From the NCBI RefSeq assembly GCF_008180445.1, contig NZ_VTER01000006.1, positions 492,155-556,154 on the forward strand: a stretch of DNA of 64,000 bases. The letters are read 5' to 3'. Below the pieces are notes generated by a model that saw only the letters and a list, made by a program, of their open reading frames with translations, was not told where the DNA came from and ran no database searches. The position numbers and the translations under genes are program-made. The stretch is from Bacillus_AB infantis_B. Its GTDB lineage: Bacteria; Bacillota; Bacilli; Bacillales; Cytobacillaceae. Positions 1 through 7,914 of this stretch are shown here, piece by piece. Numbering within the stretch: the stretch's first letter is position 1; each line of letters opens with the position of its first letter.

Positions 1-874
1 TTTGCAGCGCCTTTTCTGTTGCCGGGATCGGACCTGTCAGCATAAGGGTCGGGTCTGATCCTACAACCGTTCTTGTCAGGATTCGGAACCTCGGACGAAG
101 GCCCAGGCTTTCTGCCTTATCCCTTGACATGATTAAAAGGGCGGCTGCCCCGTCGCTTATTTGGCTGGAATTGCCTGCATGGATCCTGCCATTCTCCATG
201 AATGCCGGCTTCAAGGTTCCCAGCAGCTCAAGCGATGTGTCCTTCCGCGGGCCTGAATCCTCTGATGCAACAAGCATCTTCCCATCATCCTGCAGCGCCT
301 CGATTGGGGCAAGCTCTCTTTCGAATTTGCCCTCCGCCTGTGCTTTAAGCGCCTTCCCGTGGCTTTCAAGAGAAAATTCATCAAGCTGCTGCCGGGAGAA
401 TCCGTATTTTTCAGCGATTCTCTCTGCTGAAAGGCCCTGGTGGATCATCTCATGTTTCCTTTGAAGATTTTCACTTAATTTGGCTCCCTGGAAACTCGAG
501 CCAATCGGGACACGGGACATGCTCTCCACTCCGCCTGCTATGACGATATCCATATCTCCCGCTAATATGGCCTGTGCTGCAAAATGGACTGCCTGCTGGC
601 TGGAGCCGCATTGCCTGTCAATGGCAACGCCTGGCACCTCAACTGGGAATCCTGCAATCAAAGCGGCAATCCTCGCTATGTCGCCTGACTGTTCACCGGT
701 TTGGCTGACACAGCCCATAATGACATCATCAACTAAAGAAGAGTTGAGGCCCGCCCTTTCAGTCAGCTCATTCAATATGAAAGCAGCCAGCTCATCTGGT
801 CTGATATTCTTCAGGATGCCATTCTTCTTTCCTATCGGCGTCCGTACTGCTTCAACGATAACCGCTTCCCTCAT
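1..874 (-). CDS. Acetyl-CoA acyltransferase (thiolase), 3' end cut by window
   Basis: Thiolase, which cleaves 3-oxoacyl-CoA with CoA to give acetyl-CoA and a shortened acyl-CoA in the cytoplasm. The 291 visible codons start with MREAVIVEAVRTPIG, the usual opening of degradative thiolases. The nucleophilic cysteine is in DRQCGSSQQAV (Cys89), and a GGVESMSR segment follows. The distal His and Cys motifs lie beyond the window edge. The ATG at 872-874 follows a GAAAGGAGAT ribosome binding site. It is the last visible gene of a minus-strand run behind the acyl-CoA dehydrogenase (29 bases away), so it probably ends the same beta-oxidation spiral. Substrate is not determined; 2-methylacetoacetyl-CoA (isoleucine) or a fatty-acid intermediate are the main options. 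Family is certain; the partial state is only the window edge. Confidence 0.92.
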   Translation of the reverse strand, partial: MREAVIVEAVRTPIGKKNGILKNIRPDELAAFILNELTERAGLNSSLVDDVIMGCVSQTGEQSGDIARIAALIAGFPVEVPGVAIDRQCGSSQQAVHFAAQAILAGDMDIVIAGGVESMSRVPIGSSFQGAKLSENLQRKHEMIHQGLSAERIAEKYGFSRQQLDEFSLESHGKALKAQAEGKFERELAPIEALQDDGKMLVASEDSGPRKDTSLELLGTLKPAFMENGRIHAGNSSQISDGAAALLIMSRDKAESLGLRPRFRILTRTVVGSDPTLMLTGPIPATEKALQ

Positions 875-903
875 CCGCCTATCTCCTTTCTATCAGCATA
901 TTC

Positions 904-2055
904 CTAAAGGCCAAGCCCTTTGGCTATGATGGATTTCATGATTTCATTGGTACCGGCATAAATGCTCGCAACCGGAATATCTCTATATCTTCTCGCAATC
1001 TCATATTCTTCCATATATCCATAGCCGCCATGAAGCTGCAGGCATTCAGCGGCAATCCTTCTGGCATTATCTGTGAGCTTCCATTTAGCCATAGACACTT
1101 TTTGCGTGATATCCTTGCCTTCCATATGCTCCTTATTCAAGGTGTCGAGGAAGCTTCTTCCCATTTCGATATCAGTGGCCATTTCTGCCATTTTAAATTG
1201 GGTGTTCTGGAAATTTCCGACCGGTCTGCCGAAGGCCTCCCTGCTTTTCACATAAGATAATGTAAGCTCCAGCATGACTTCAGAAGCAGCTTGTGCAGCA
1301 ATGGCAACAACAAGCCTTTCCTGCTGCAGCTTTTTCATCATATATTGAAACCCTTGCCCTTCTTCTCCTATCAAATTTTCTTTAGGGACGAGGCAGTCTT
1401 CAAAAATCAGCTCAGCAGTATCCTGGCAGTGAAGGCCGATTTTATCCAGCTTTCTTCCCCTTGAAAAACCTTTGCATCCCCTGTCTACCGCAAGCAGGCT
1501 GATTCCCTTATATTTGGGGACCGCTTGAGGATCTGTTTTGCAGGCAACAATGACCAAATCGGCGTGCATTCCATTTGTGATGAAGGTTTTTTGCCCGTTG
1601 AGGCGATAATGTTCACCTTCATCAACCGCAATTGTGCTAATGCCTGCAAGATCAGAACCTGCACCAGGCTCTGTCATCGCTATCGCTGTAATGATATCAC
1701 CGGAAGCACATTTAGGGAGCCACCCTTTCTTCTGTTTTTCAGATCCAAATTCAGAAATATAGGGCACGGCTATATCATTATGCAGCCCTATGCCAACCAG
1801 TCCTGAACCCACTCTTTCCAATTCTTCATTTATAATGACGGAAAAACCCCAATCGGCTCCGCTGCCCCCATATACTTCATCTAAATCAGGACAGAGAAAG
1901 CCCTGCTCTCCCATCTTCCTCCATAAATCCCTTGGTATAAGCCGCTCTTGCTCCCATTGACTGTAGAAAGGATAGGCTTCCTTTTCCAGAAATTTCTTTA
2001 ATGCCTTATGAAAAATCTGATGTTCCGCTTTAAGAAATCCTGTCGTCTTTTCCAT
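904..2055 (-). CDS. Acyl-CoA dehydrogenase
   Basis: FAD flavoprotein of 383 residues that makes the trans-2-enoyl-CoA from an acyl-CoA and passes electrons to ETF. Visible family signatures are AMTEPGAGSDL (about 126-136), the FITNG segment (158-162) and the C-terminal HGGYGYMEEYEIARRYRD stretch. The position that holds the catalytic Glu in short/medium-chain enzymes reads YAGTNEI (Ala). A Glu in QQERL (Glu246) matches the catalytic site of long-chain and isovaleryl-CoA type members. That points to a branched or long acyl substrate. It lies between the SDR gene (45-base gap holding a cre-like site) and the thiolase. Full length for the family. The exact substrate cannot be read from sequence. 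Confidence 0.93.
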   Translation of the reverse strand: MEKTTGFLKAEHQIFHKALKKFLEKEAYPFYSQWEQERLIPRDLWRKMGEQGFLCPDLDEVYGGSGADWGFSVIINEELERVGSGLVGIGLHNDIAVPYISEFGSEKQKKGWLPKCASGDIITAIAMTEPGAGSDLAGISTIAVDEGEHYRLNGQKTFITNGMHADLVIVACKTDPQAVPKYKGISLLAVDRGCKGFSRGRKLDKIGLHCQDTAELIFEDCLVPKENLIGEEGQGFQYMMKKLQQERLVVAIAAQAASEVMLELTLSYVKSREAFGRPVGNFQNTQFKMAEMATDIEMGRSFLDTLNKEHMEGKDITQKVSMAKWKLTDNARRIAAECLQLHGGYGYMEEYEIARRYRDIPVASIYAGTNEIMKSIIAKGLGL

Positions 2056-2071
2056 GCTCCTCCCCCTCTTT

Positions 2072-2085
2072 AGAAAACGCTTACA
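2072..2085. promoter_or_regulatory. cre-like CcpA operator
   Basis: AGAAAACGCTTACA matches the Bacillus cre consensus TGWNANCGNTNWCA at 13 of 14 positions; the first T is A. It lies just upstream of the acyl-CoA dehydrogenase start, between it and the SDR gene. Two perfect cre matches elsewhere in the same catabolic block (16117 and 19601) support it. Binding is inferred. Confidence 0.5.
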
Positions 2086-2100
2086 AAAATGATTATTATC

Positions 2101-2868
2101 TCATTTCGGCTGCATGCGGATGGCTCCGTCAAGCCTGATGGTCTCCCCGTTAAGCATCGGGTTTTCTATTATACTTTGTGCCAGCATGGCAAATTCCTCA
2201 GGAAAGCCAAGACGGCGGGGAAATGGGACCGTTTTGCCAAGTGCAGCTTTTGATTCCTCTGGCAAAGAATCAAACATTGGGGTATGAAACAGCCCGGGAG
2301 CAATCGCCATTACCCTGATGCCGTATTCAGCCAGTTCCCTGGCAATCGGAAGAGTCATGCTTGCCACGCCTCCTTTGGAAGCACTGTAGGCTGCCTGCCC
2401 GATCTGACCTTCAAAGGCAGCAACAGATGAGGTGCTGATGATGACGCCTCTTTCCCCTCCTTCATTTGGTTCATTATTCTTCATCTTTTCTGCCGCCAGC
2501 CGGATCATGTTGAAGGTGCCAATCAAATTGACTGATATCACTTTTGAGAATAATTCGAGATCATGTACCCCCTTCCTGCTTATTACCTTTTGACCTGCTG
2601 CAATGCCTGCGCAGTTGATGCATACGTTTATGCTTCCAAAGCTCTCAATGGCTGAGTTGAAAGCTTCGGATGCCTGATGGGCATCTGTTACATCTGCTTT
2701 GGCAAACAGGCAGCTGCTGCCAAGCTCTTTTTGCATATTTGTTCCCTTTTCCTCGTCCATGTCAACGATGCATACCCGGCCGCCCCTATCCAGTATTCTT
2801 CTTGCAGCCGCCTCTCCAAGACCCGATGCTCCGCCAGTCACAATGGCAACAATATTTCCCATCTGCAT
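2101..2868 (-). CDS. 3-hydroxyacyl-CoA dehydrogenase type II-like SDR
   Basis: Short-chain dehydrogenase of 255 residues. It has the Rossmann motif TGGASGLGE (11-19), NCAG (85-88), a catalytic Ser around 147-148, and Tyr161/Lys165 in YSASK. The segment APGLFHTPM and the C-terminal GETIRLDGAIRMQP are typical of the HSD10/HADH2 type, which oxidises 3-hydroxyacyl-CoA, including 2-methyl-3-hydroxybutyryl-CoA of isoleucine breakdown. It is the first gene of the SDR, acyl-CoA dehydrogenase, thiolase run, and the three together cover all beta-oxidation steps except the enoyl-CoA hydratase, which is not in the window. ATG 2868 follows GGGGGGGAG; an in-frame ATG two codons later is possible. Family certain, substrate inferred. 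Confidence 0.88.
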   Translation of the reverse strand: MQMGNIVAIVTGGASGLGEAAARRILDRGGRVCIVDMDEEKGTNMQKELGSSCLFAKADVTDAHQASEAFNSAIESFGSINVCINCAGIAAGQKVISRKGVHDLELFSKVISVNLIGTFNMIRLAAEKMKNNEPNEGGERGVIISTSSVAAFEGQIGQAAYSASKGGVASMTLPIARELAEYGIRVMAIAPGLFHTPMFDSLPEESKAALGKTVPFPRRLGFPEEFAMLAQSIIENPMLNGETIRLDGAIRMQPK

Positions 2869-3026
2869 ACGGCTCCCCCCCTTTTTTTAAAAGAATATTC
2901 TGAATATACAATTCTAGCTCCCTGCTGAATTCTCCTTTTTCTTCCTATAGAATATTGCTATTTGCTTTGTTTAAAGTTACCATTGGCGTTCACAAAACTT
3001 TTGAAACATTCATTGAGAAGTTCGTG

Positions 3027-3032
3027 TATAAT
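3027..3032 (+). promoter_or_regulatory. Possible -10 element for degV-family gene
   Basis: A perfect TATAAT about 50 bases before the DegV-family start. The only good -35 look-alike, TTGAAA at 3001-3006, is 20 bases away, longer than ideal. So only the -10 is suggested, with low confidence. Confidence 0.3.
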
Positions 3033-3080
3033 GAAATGGCTTACAATAGCACGACAAACTTTCTGAAAAGGATATGTTAA

Positions 3081-3932
3081 ATGACAAATAAACGAATTGC
3101 CTGGATTACAGACAGTACAGCATTTATCACCAAGGAGCTTGAGCAGCATCAGGATGTCTATGTAATGCCGTTGACCATTGCATTTTCATCGGGCACCTAT
3201 GAGGATGGCATCGACCTATCCTCTGATGATTTATATATGAAACTAAAAGCTGAAAAAGAAGTTCCGAAAACCTCACAGCCTTCTGTCGGCAAATTCGCAG
3301 AGCTGTTTGAAAAACTAAAGGCTGATTATGACTGCGCGATCGCTGTCCACATCTCTTCCAAATTGAGCGGAACCCTCAATAGCTGCAAGCAGGGCGCAGA
3401 GATTGCTGGCTTTCCAGTTGAAACAGTAGACTCAAAGATGATGTCTTATATCATTACCGGCCTGCTGAATAAGGGGATCGAGCTTCAATCCAAAGATATG
3501 GACTGGAAAGAAATTGCCCAAACACTGAGGCTTGAAGCCAATCAGTATGAAAATTATATCCTGCTGGGCAATCTTGACCAATTCTACAAGGGCGGAAGAA
3601 TGTCCGGGACTCAGTATCTCCTGGGAAGCATTCTGAAAGTAAAGCCGATTATCCACGTGGACCGGAATGGAGAATTCCAGCTTTTTGATAAGGTGCGTTC
3701 GGAGAAAAAAGCCATACGGCGGATGATGGAGCTTCTTGAAGAATCTGCAGAAAAACACAGGATAAAGCAAGTGCAGATCATGCATGGCAATGTCCTTGGA
3801 AAAGCTCAGGAAATTGAAAAAGAGATTTTAACCAGATTTCCTGAAATGGGTACCTTCATCGGGGAAATCAGTTCAACAATCGCTGTGCATGCCGGAGAAG
3901 GCACCGTTGCTGTCGTCTGGCATTTTGAATAA
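3081..3932 (+). CDS. DegV family fatty-acid-binding protein
   Basis: 283-residue DegV/EDD-fold protein. Family marks are the N-terminal ITDSTAFI, the central HISSKLSGTLNS, and GGRMSGTQYLLGSILKVKPI around residues 170-195. Members bind a fatty acid and act as fatty-acid-kinase (FakB-like) partners, handing acyl groups to acyl-phosphate synthesis. No FakA is in the window. The gene is monocistronic: it is divergent from the SDR gene and followed by a candidate terminator. A paralogous role in regulation is possible. Family assignment is firm; the fatty acid bound is unknown. Confidence 0.9.
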   Translation: MTNKRIAWITDSTAFITKELEQHQDVYVMPLTIAFSSGTYEDGIDLSSDDLYMKLKAEKEVPKTSQPSVGKFAELFEKLKADYDCAIAVHISSKLSGTLNSCKQGAEIAGFPVETVDSKMMSYIITGLLNKGIELQSKDMDWKEIAQTLRLEANQYENYILLGNLDQFYKGGRMSGTQYLLGSILKVKPIIHVDRNGEFQLFDKVRSEKKAIRRMMELLEESAEKHRIKQVQIMHGNVLGKAQEIEKEILTRFPEMGTFIGEISSTIAVHAGEGTVAVVWHFE

Positions 3933-3945
3933 ACATACTGTACCT

Positions 3946-3982
3946 TCCGAACAGGAATCTTCTTGTTTTGGGAGGTTTTTTT
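3946..3982 (+). terminator. Candidate rho-independent terminator after degV-family gene
   Basis: An imperfect stem (CCGAACAGGAA with TTCTTGTTTTGG, one bulge) is followed three bases later by seven T. It lies 14 bases after the DegV-family stop. The stem is weak, so confidence is moderate. Confidence 0.5.
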
Positions 3983-4034
3983 ATTAAAAAAGCGAAACCA
4001 TTAGTATGAGATGCAGCAAAGGGAGATGAGCGGG

Positions 4035-4781
4035 ATGAGCATTGCAGTAATTTCAGATATACACGGAAATATCACTGCACTCGATCGGGTGCTGGATTAT
4101 TTAGAGGAGCGGAAGATCGAAAAGATCTTTTGTCTCGGCGACCTTGTCGGGAAAGGGCCGAATTCAAAGAAAGCGATAGAGCGGGTTCAAGAAAACTGTG
4201 AAGTGGTTGTGCGCGGAAATTGGGATGACTTTATCCAGAAGCCGGCCGACTTCGCTGATCTGCAGTGGCATCAGGAACAGATTGGCAAGGAAGGCATGGA
4301 CTATTTAAGCACCCTGCCGTTTCACCATGACTTTAAAATGAGCGGAAAGTATGTCAGGCTTTTTCATGCTTCTGCAAAAAGCATCTACCACCGGGTAGTG
4401 CCGATGCGCCATCCGATTGAAGAACGGGAGGCTATGTTCGGGAATAGTGAATTCATTGATGAAGACAAAAGAGGGATGATTCCGGATGTCGTCGGGTATG
4501 GAGATATCCACGCGGCCATGCTGGAGCCGATTGATCCCAAAAAGGTCCTGTTCAACACTGGAAGCGTCGGCAATCCGCTTGATGTGCCGGAAGCCTCTTT
4601 TGTTATCCTGCACGGTACATATCTTTCAGAAGAGCCGGCCCCTTTTTCAATCGAGATGGTCCGCCTGCCTTATGATATTGAAAAAGAAATCAGCAGGGCC
4701 CGAGAAATGGGCATGCCAAACCTTGAACCCTATGCGCTTGAATTGAGGGAGGCTATTTATAGAGGCAGGCAGAAGGCTTAG
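4035..4781 (+). CDS. Metallophosphoesterase family protein
   Basis: Calcineurin-like phosphoesterase of 248 residues from the preferred start. Metal-binding motifs are visible in order: SDIHGN close to the N-terminus, then GDLVGKGPN, then RGNWDD, then GYGDIH, and GSVGNP near the end. This is the YfcE/MJ0936-like arrangement. The longer frame opens at 4011, but GGGAG at 4021-4025 is spaced 9 bases from ATG 4035, and the protein then begins MSIAVISDIHGN as in the family. Substrate unknown; phosphodiesterase or phosphatase activity is expected with Mn or similar metals. No operon partner. Confidence 0.85.
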   Translation: MSIAVISDIHGNITALDRVLDYLEERKIEKIFCLGDLVGKGPNSKKAIERVQENCEVVVRGNWDDFIQKPADFADLQWHQEQIGKEGMDYLSTLPFHHDFKMSGKYVRLFHASAKSIYHRVVPMRHPIEEREAMFGNSEFIDEDKRGMIPDVVGYGDIHAAMLEPIDPKKVLFNTGSVGNPLDVPEASFVILHGTYLSEEPAPFSIEMVRLPYDIEKEISRAREMGMPNLEPYALELREAIYRGRQKA

Positions 4782-4992
4782 GCTGGATAAAGAAATGTCT
4801 GCCGGAGCTAAGGGAAGTTTAGTGTTGTTGCTATCTATATATAGAACTTCTAGGCAACAGCCGGGAAAACCATCAAGTATGAATGTTGGAATTAACGATG
4901 TTATTAAAGAATATGAAAAGAGAAAAAGGATTGCGAAAAATTATAGAAACCCTTAGCTTAAAAGGTATTACTGCACAAAAACTTTAAGAACC

Positions 4993-5128
4993 CTGTTGCT
5001 TGGAGTGGAAGGCACGTAGACTCCTGCGGGATTGCAGCGGCAAAGCTGAGATCCCGCAGGAGCGGCAGCGACGAGGAAGCTCAGCGCCGCCCCGCGGAAA
5101 GCGAAGTGCCTGGAACGCAAAGCAACAG
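4993..5128. repeat. Palindromic intergenic repeat element (about 136 bp)
   Basis: The ends are mutual inverted repeats: CTGTTGCTT at the left and AAAGCAACAG at the right, with GGAAGGCAC against GTGCCTGGAA just inside. An inner pair CTCCTGCGGGAT / ATCCCGCAGGAG folds as a second stem. I recognise this GC-rich, purine-patterned type as a common intergenic repeat of Bacillaceae genomes. An open frame across it on the minus strand is a by-product of the repeat. Between the phosphoesterase and the element (4782-4992) I see no convincing gene, only a 25-codon open frame starting at 4879. Confidence 0.7.
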
Positions 5129-5203
5129 CCCCATCCTCAAACAAAACAGACTGTACACATATAGCATACAGTCCGTACATTTTTTAAAAAATCACAACTT
5201 CCC

Positions 5204-6355
5204 TCACTTCTCCAGCCAGGAATACATATAATTTTCATCTTCATATTTCCTTGCCTTCTTCACAACCTTTAAAGGCCTGAAAGTATCTATCATAACAGCC
5301 AGCTCCAGTGTTTCTTTTTTGCCGATGCTTGCCTCTGTTTTCCCCGGGTGCGGGCCATGCGGGATTCCTCCGGGATGAAGGGTAATGGAGCCTTCTTTGA
5401 TCCCTTTTCGGCTCATGAAATTCCCTTCGACATAATATAACAGCTCATCACTGTTCACATTGCTGTGGTAATAGGGTGCCGGTATGCTTTCCGGATGATA
5501 ATCATATAATCGCGGGACAAATGAGCAGACGACAAAATTATGCCCTTCAAATGTCTGGTGGACAGGCGGCGGCTGGTGGACACGGCCCGTGATCGGTTCA
5601 AAATCGGAAATATTGAAGGCCCAGGGGTATAGATATCCGTCCCACCCCTCAACATCAAGAGGATGATGGGCAAGAATATGTTCATGAAGATGACCCCTCG
5701 TTTTTGTGACTATCTTATGGGGTCCTCTGTCTGTATGGGTCTCCAGTTTTTCAGGGCCGCGTATATCCCGCTCGCAGAACGGACTGTGCTCAAGCAGCTG
5801 CCCGTACTCATTTCTGTACCTTTTTGGAGTTGTAATCTGGCTGAATGATTCAACGATTAGGGCCTTTGTGTCTTTTTCCGGAATGATCCTGAAAATTGTG
5901 CCGATCGGAATGACAACATAGTCCCCCGGCCCATAGCTGATCGTCCCGAACATCGTTTCAAACATGCCGTTTCCATAGTGGATATAGTACATCTCATCTC
6001 CATCGCTGTTCCGGTAATAATCCTGCATGTTTTCTGAGATATTAGCATAAGCGATCAGCAGATCATCATTTCCAAGCAGATATTCCCTTGCTTGAAGGGC
6101 ATTTCCTCCGTTCTTGATGTTCTCCGTCAGCAGATGGCGGTGTTTAAGTGCCGCCATTTCCTCATATTCAGGCAGATAGCTGCCTGAAAGGGATACCTCT
6201 TCTGTTTCTGTCGGCATAAAATGATGATACAAAATTGACTGAGTCCCCGAAAAGCCCTTAGTTCCCATAACCTGCTCCCTGAAAAGGGACCCGTCTTCTT
6301 TTTTGAACATCGTGTGGCGTTTGTGCGGGATCCTCCCCATTTGCCTGTAGTACAA
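5204..6355 (-). CDS. hmgA: Homogentisate 1,2-dioxygenase
   Basis: Non-haem Fe(II) ring-cleaving enzyme of tyrosine breakdown: homogentisate plus O2 gives 4-maleylacetoacetate. The 383-residue cupin protein is a little shorter than the human or Pseudomonas enzymes but collinear. Probable iron ligands are His297 and Glu304 in the YYHSNVNSDELLYYVEG region and His333 in GGIPHGPHPG. The start is a TTG at 6353-6355 behind GGGGGAGAAGG. It is the last gene of a minus-strand operon with hpd, an aminotransferase, a flavin reductase and a fumarylacetoacetase-like gene, 14 bases after the latter. Context and motifs agree, so the name is well supported. Confidence 0.93.
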   Translation of the reverse strand: MYYRQMGRIPHKRHTMFKKEDGSLFREQVMGTKGFSGTQSILYHHFMPTETEEVSLSGSYLPEYEEMAALKHRHLLTENIKNGGNALQAREYLLGNDDLLIAYANISENMQDYYRNSDGDEMYYIHYGNGMFETMFGTISYGPGDYVVIPIGTIFRIIPEKDTKALIVESFSQITTPKRYRNEYGQLLEHSPFCERDIRGPEKLETHTDRGPHKIVTKTRGHLHEHILAHHPLDVEGWDGYLYPWAFNISDFEPITGRVHQPPPVHQTFEGHNFVVCSFVPRLYDYHPESIPAPYYHSNVNSDELLYYVEGNFMSRKGIKEGSITLHPGGIPHGPHPGKTEASIGKKETLELAVMIDTFRPLKVVKKARKYEDENYMYSWLEK

Positions 6356-6369
6356 GCCTTCTCCCCCTT

Positions 6370-7287
6370 TCAGTCTGAAATCGTATTTAACAGCTTCCCA
6401 AGACCCGTGATTTCCAGCTCTACCGTATCGCCGGGCTTAAGCCAGCGGTGAACATCTTCCCCGAGCTCAAGGATGCAGCCGGTCCCTACTGTACCTGAAC
6501 CAATCAGCTCCCCAGGGTAAAGTGTGGTATTCTCTGAAGCTCTCTCTATCATTTCACTGAATGAATAATAGATATCCTTAAGATTTCCGTCTGACAGCAG
6601 GACACCGTTCACCTTTGCTGTCATATCCAAATCATAGCCATCTTCCACCCGATAGCTCTCCAGCTCATCTTTTGTCACAATATATGGGCCGATCGAGGTG
6701 GCAAAATCCTTTCCTTTTGCCGGTCCAAGACCGACCTTCATTTCTTTTCTTTGAATATCCCTGGCACTCCAGTCATTTAAGATGCAGTAGCCAAAAATAA
6801 ATCCGTCCGCCTCTTTGGCAGGAATATTTTGGCCTTCTTTGCCGATGATGCAGGCAATTTCCAATTCATAGTCCAGCTTGCTGCAGCCGGCAGGAAATGT
6901 AATGGGCTCACCTGTCCCTTTTATTGATAGATGATTGGAAAAATAGAAAACCGGCAGCTCATACCATTCTTTTATCATTTCCAGGCCTCTGTTTTCCCGG
7001 GCAGTTTTGACATGCTCCTCAAAAGCATAAAAGTCACGGAAACTTTTTGGGCATGGAAGCGGAGCCTTCAGTATTACTTCCTCCAAACGGTAAGCACCGC
7101 TGCCGGATTCTTTCCATTCAGGATGTGACTCAATCTGCTCCACGAAAAACGGATGATTTTCTAAAAACGCCAATAAGGTTTTTGGGAGGATTCCCTTCGA
7201 AGCTTCATGCATATCGATAGCAGCATTGCCCTCCAGCCAGCCTGACCGGACCGATCCATCCTGTTTTTGAAAGGTTATGAACTTCAT
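6370..7287 (-). CDS. Fumarylacetoacetate hydrolase family protein
   Basis: 305-residue FAH-fold hydrolase that in this context should split fumarylacetoacetate into fumarate and acetoacetate. Family marks are PKSFRDFYAFEEHV, the metal-site region ELEIACIIGKEG, the YCILNDWSARDIQ block, and GSGTVGTGC near the C-terminus. The frame is open up to 7422, but ATG 7285-7287 has a GGGGTGATGG ribosome binding site and gives the family N-terminus MKFITFQK. The longer version would overlap the upstream flavin reductase by 130 bases. It starts 4 bases after that gene. No maleylacetoacetate isomerase gene is in the window. Confidence 0.9.
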   Translation of the reverse strand: MKFITFQKQDGSVRSGWLEGNAAIDMHEASKGILPKTLLAFLENHPFFVEQIESHPEWKESGSGAYRLEEVILKAPLPCPKSFRDFYAFEEHVKTARENRGLEMIKEWYELPVFYFSNHLSIKGTGEPITFPAGCSKLDYELEIACIIGKEGQNIPAKEADGFIFGYCILNDWSARDIQRKEMKVGLGPAKGKDFATSIGPYIVTKDELESYRVEDGYDLDMTAKVNGVLLSDGNLKDIYYSFSEMIERASENTTLYPGELIGSGTVGTGCILELGEDVHRWLKPGDTVELEITGLGKLLNTISD

Positions 7288-7291
7288 TCCA

Positions 7292-7912
7292 TCACCCCGG
7301 ATCTGATTTTCTGATAATCTCGAAAACATCTGCAAGCGGGCCGGTATACATATGTCCCGCCAGCCTTCCAACCGGATCCAGCTTTTCAGTGTCGATTTTT
7401 CCGTTATGATATAAATCATCATTCACCTGTACATGCTTTACCCTGCCAATCACCAGGCTGCCTGACCCAGGGCCGTCTCCAAAGTGGAGAAGCTGATGGA
7501 GGGTGCATTCAAGATGGCCCTTTGACATCTTGATTCTCGGCACTTTCACGTAAACACTTTTTTCCTGCACAAGCCCTGCCTCTTCCAGTTCATTTACTTC
7601 TCGGGCATAATCCGCTGCACAGATATTCATTTTTTCAGCCATATCCCTGCTGACAATATTGATGACAAACTCCCCGGTTTCTTCAATATTGAGTAAGGTA
7701 TCTTTCTTCTTTCCGTCTGTTCCCTTGCGCATGGGTGAAAAGCAAATGAGCAGTGGGTTCGCGCAAATAGCTGTAAAAAAGCTGAACGGTGCCGCATTGA
7801 CGTTGCCGCTATTGTCCATGGTCGTCACAAAGGCAATGGGACGGGGGAGAATGGAGCCTGACAGGATTTTGTATCCCTCCTGCCAGGATAGGGAAGACAC
7901 CGGGATTTCCAC
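7292..7912 (-). CDS. Flavin reductase family protein
   Basis: 206-residue flavin reductase-like (FMN-binding split barrel, DIM6/NTAB) protein. Recognisable parts are the N-terminal SGSILPRPIAFVTT, NAAPFSFFTAICANPPL-like segment and GEFVINIVSRDMAEKMN. Such proteins use NAD(P)H to reduce FMN or bind flavin for a partner oxygenase. It starts with GTG 7910-7912 behind GGGAGGAGAG and lies 2 bases after the aminotransferase stop, so it is translationally linked. No flavin-dependent monooxygenase partner is in the operon; HPPD and HmgA are iron enzymes, so its role here is unexplained. Confidence 0.85.
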   Translation of the reverse strand: MEIPVSSLSWQEGYKILSGSILPRPIAFVTTMDNSGNVNAAPFSFFTAICANPLLICFSPMRKGTDGKKKDTLLNIEETGEFVINIVSRDMAEKMNICAADYAREVNELEEAGLVQEKSVYVKVPRIKMSKGHLECTLHQLLHFGDGPGSGSLVIGRVKHVQVNDDLYHNGKIDTEKLDPVGRLAGHMYTGPLADVFEIIRKSDPG

Positions 7913-7914
7913 TT

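Noticed and set aside
4968..5180. 70-codon minus-strand frame
   Set aside because: Lies entirely in the palindromic repeat element.
7288..7422. Longer N-terminus of the FAH-like gene
   Set aside because: Would overlap the flavin reductase and ignore the good site before ATG 7285-7287.
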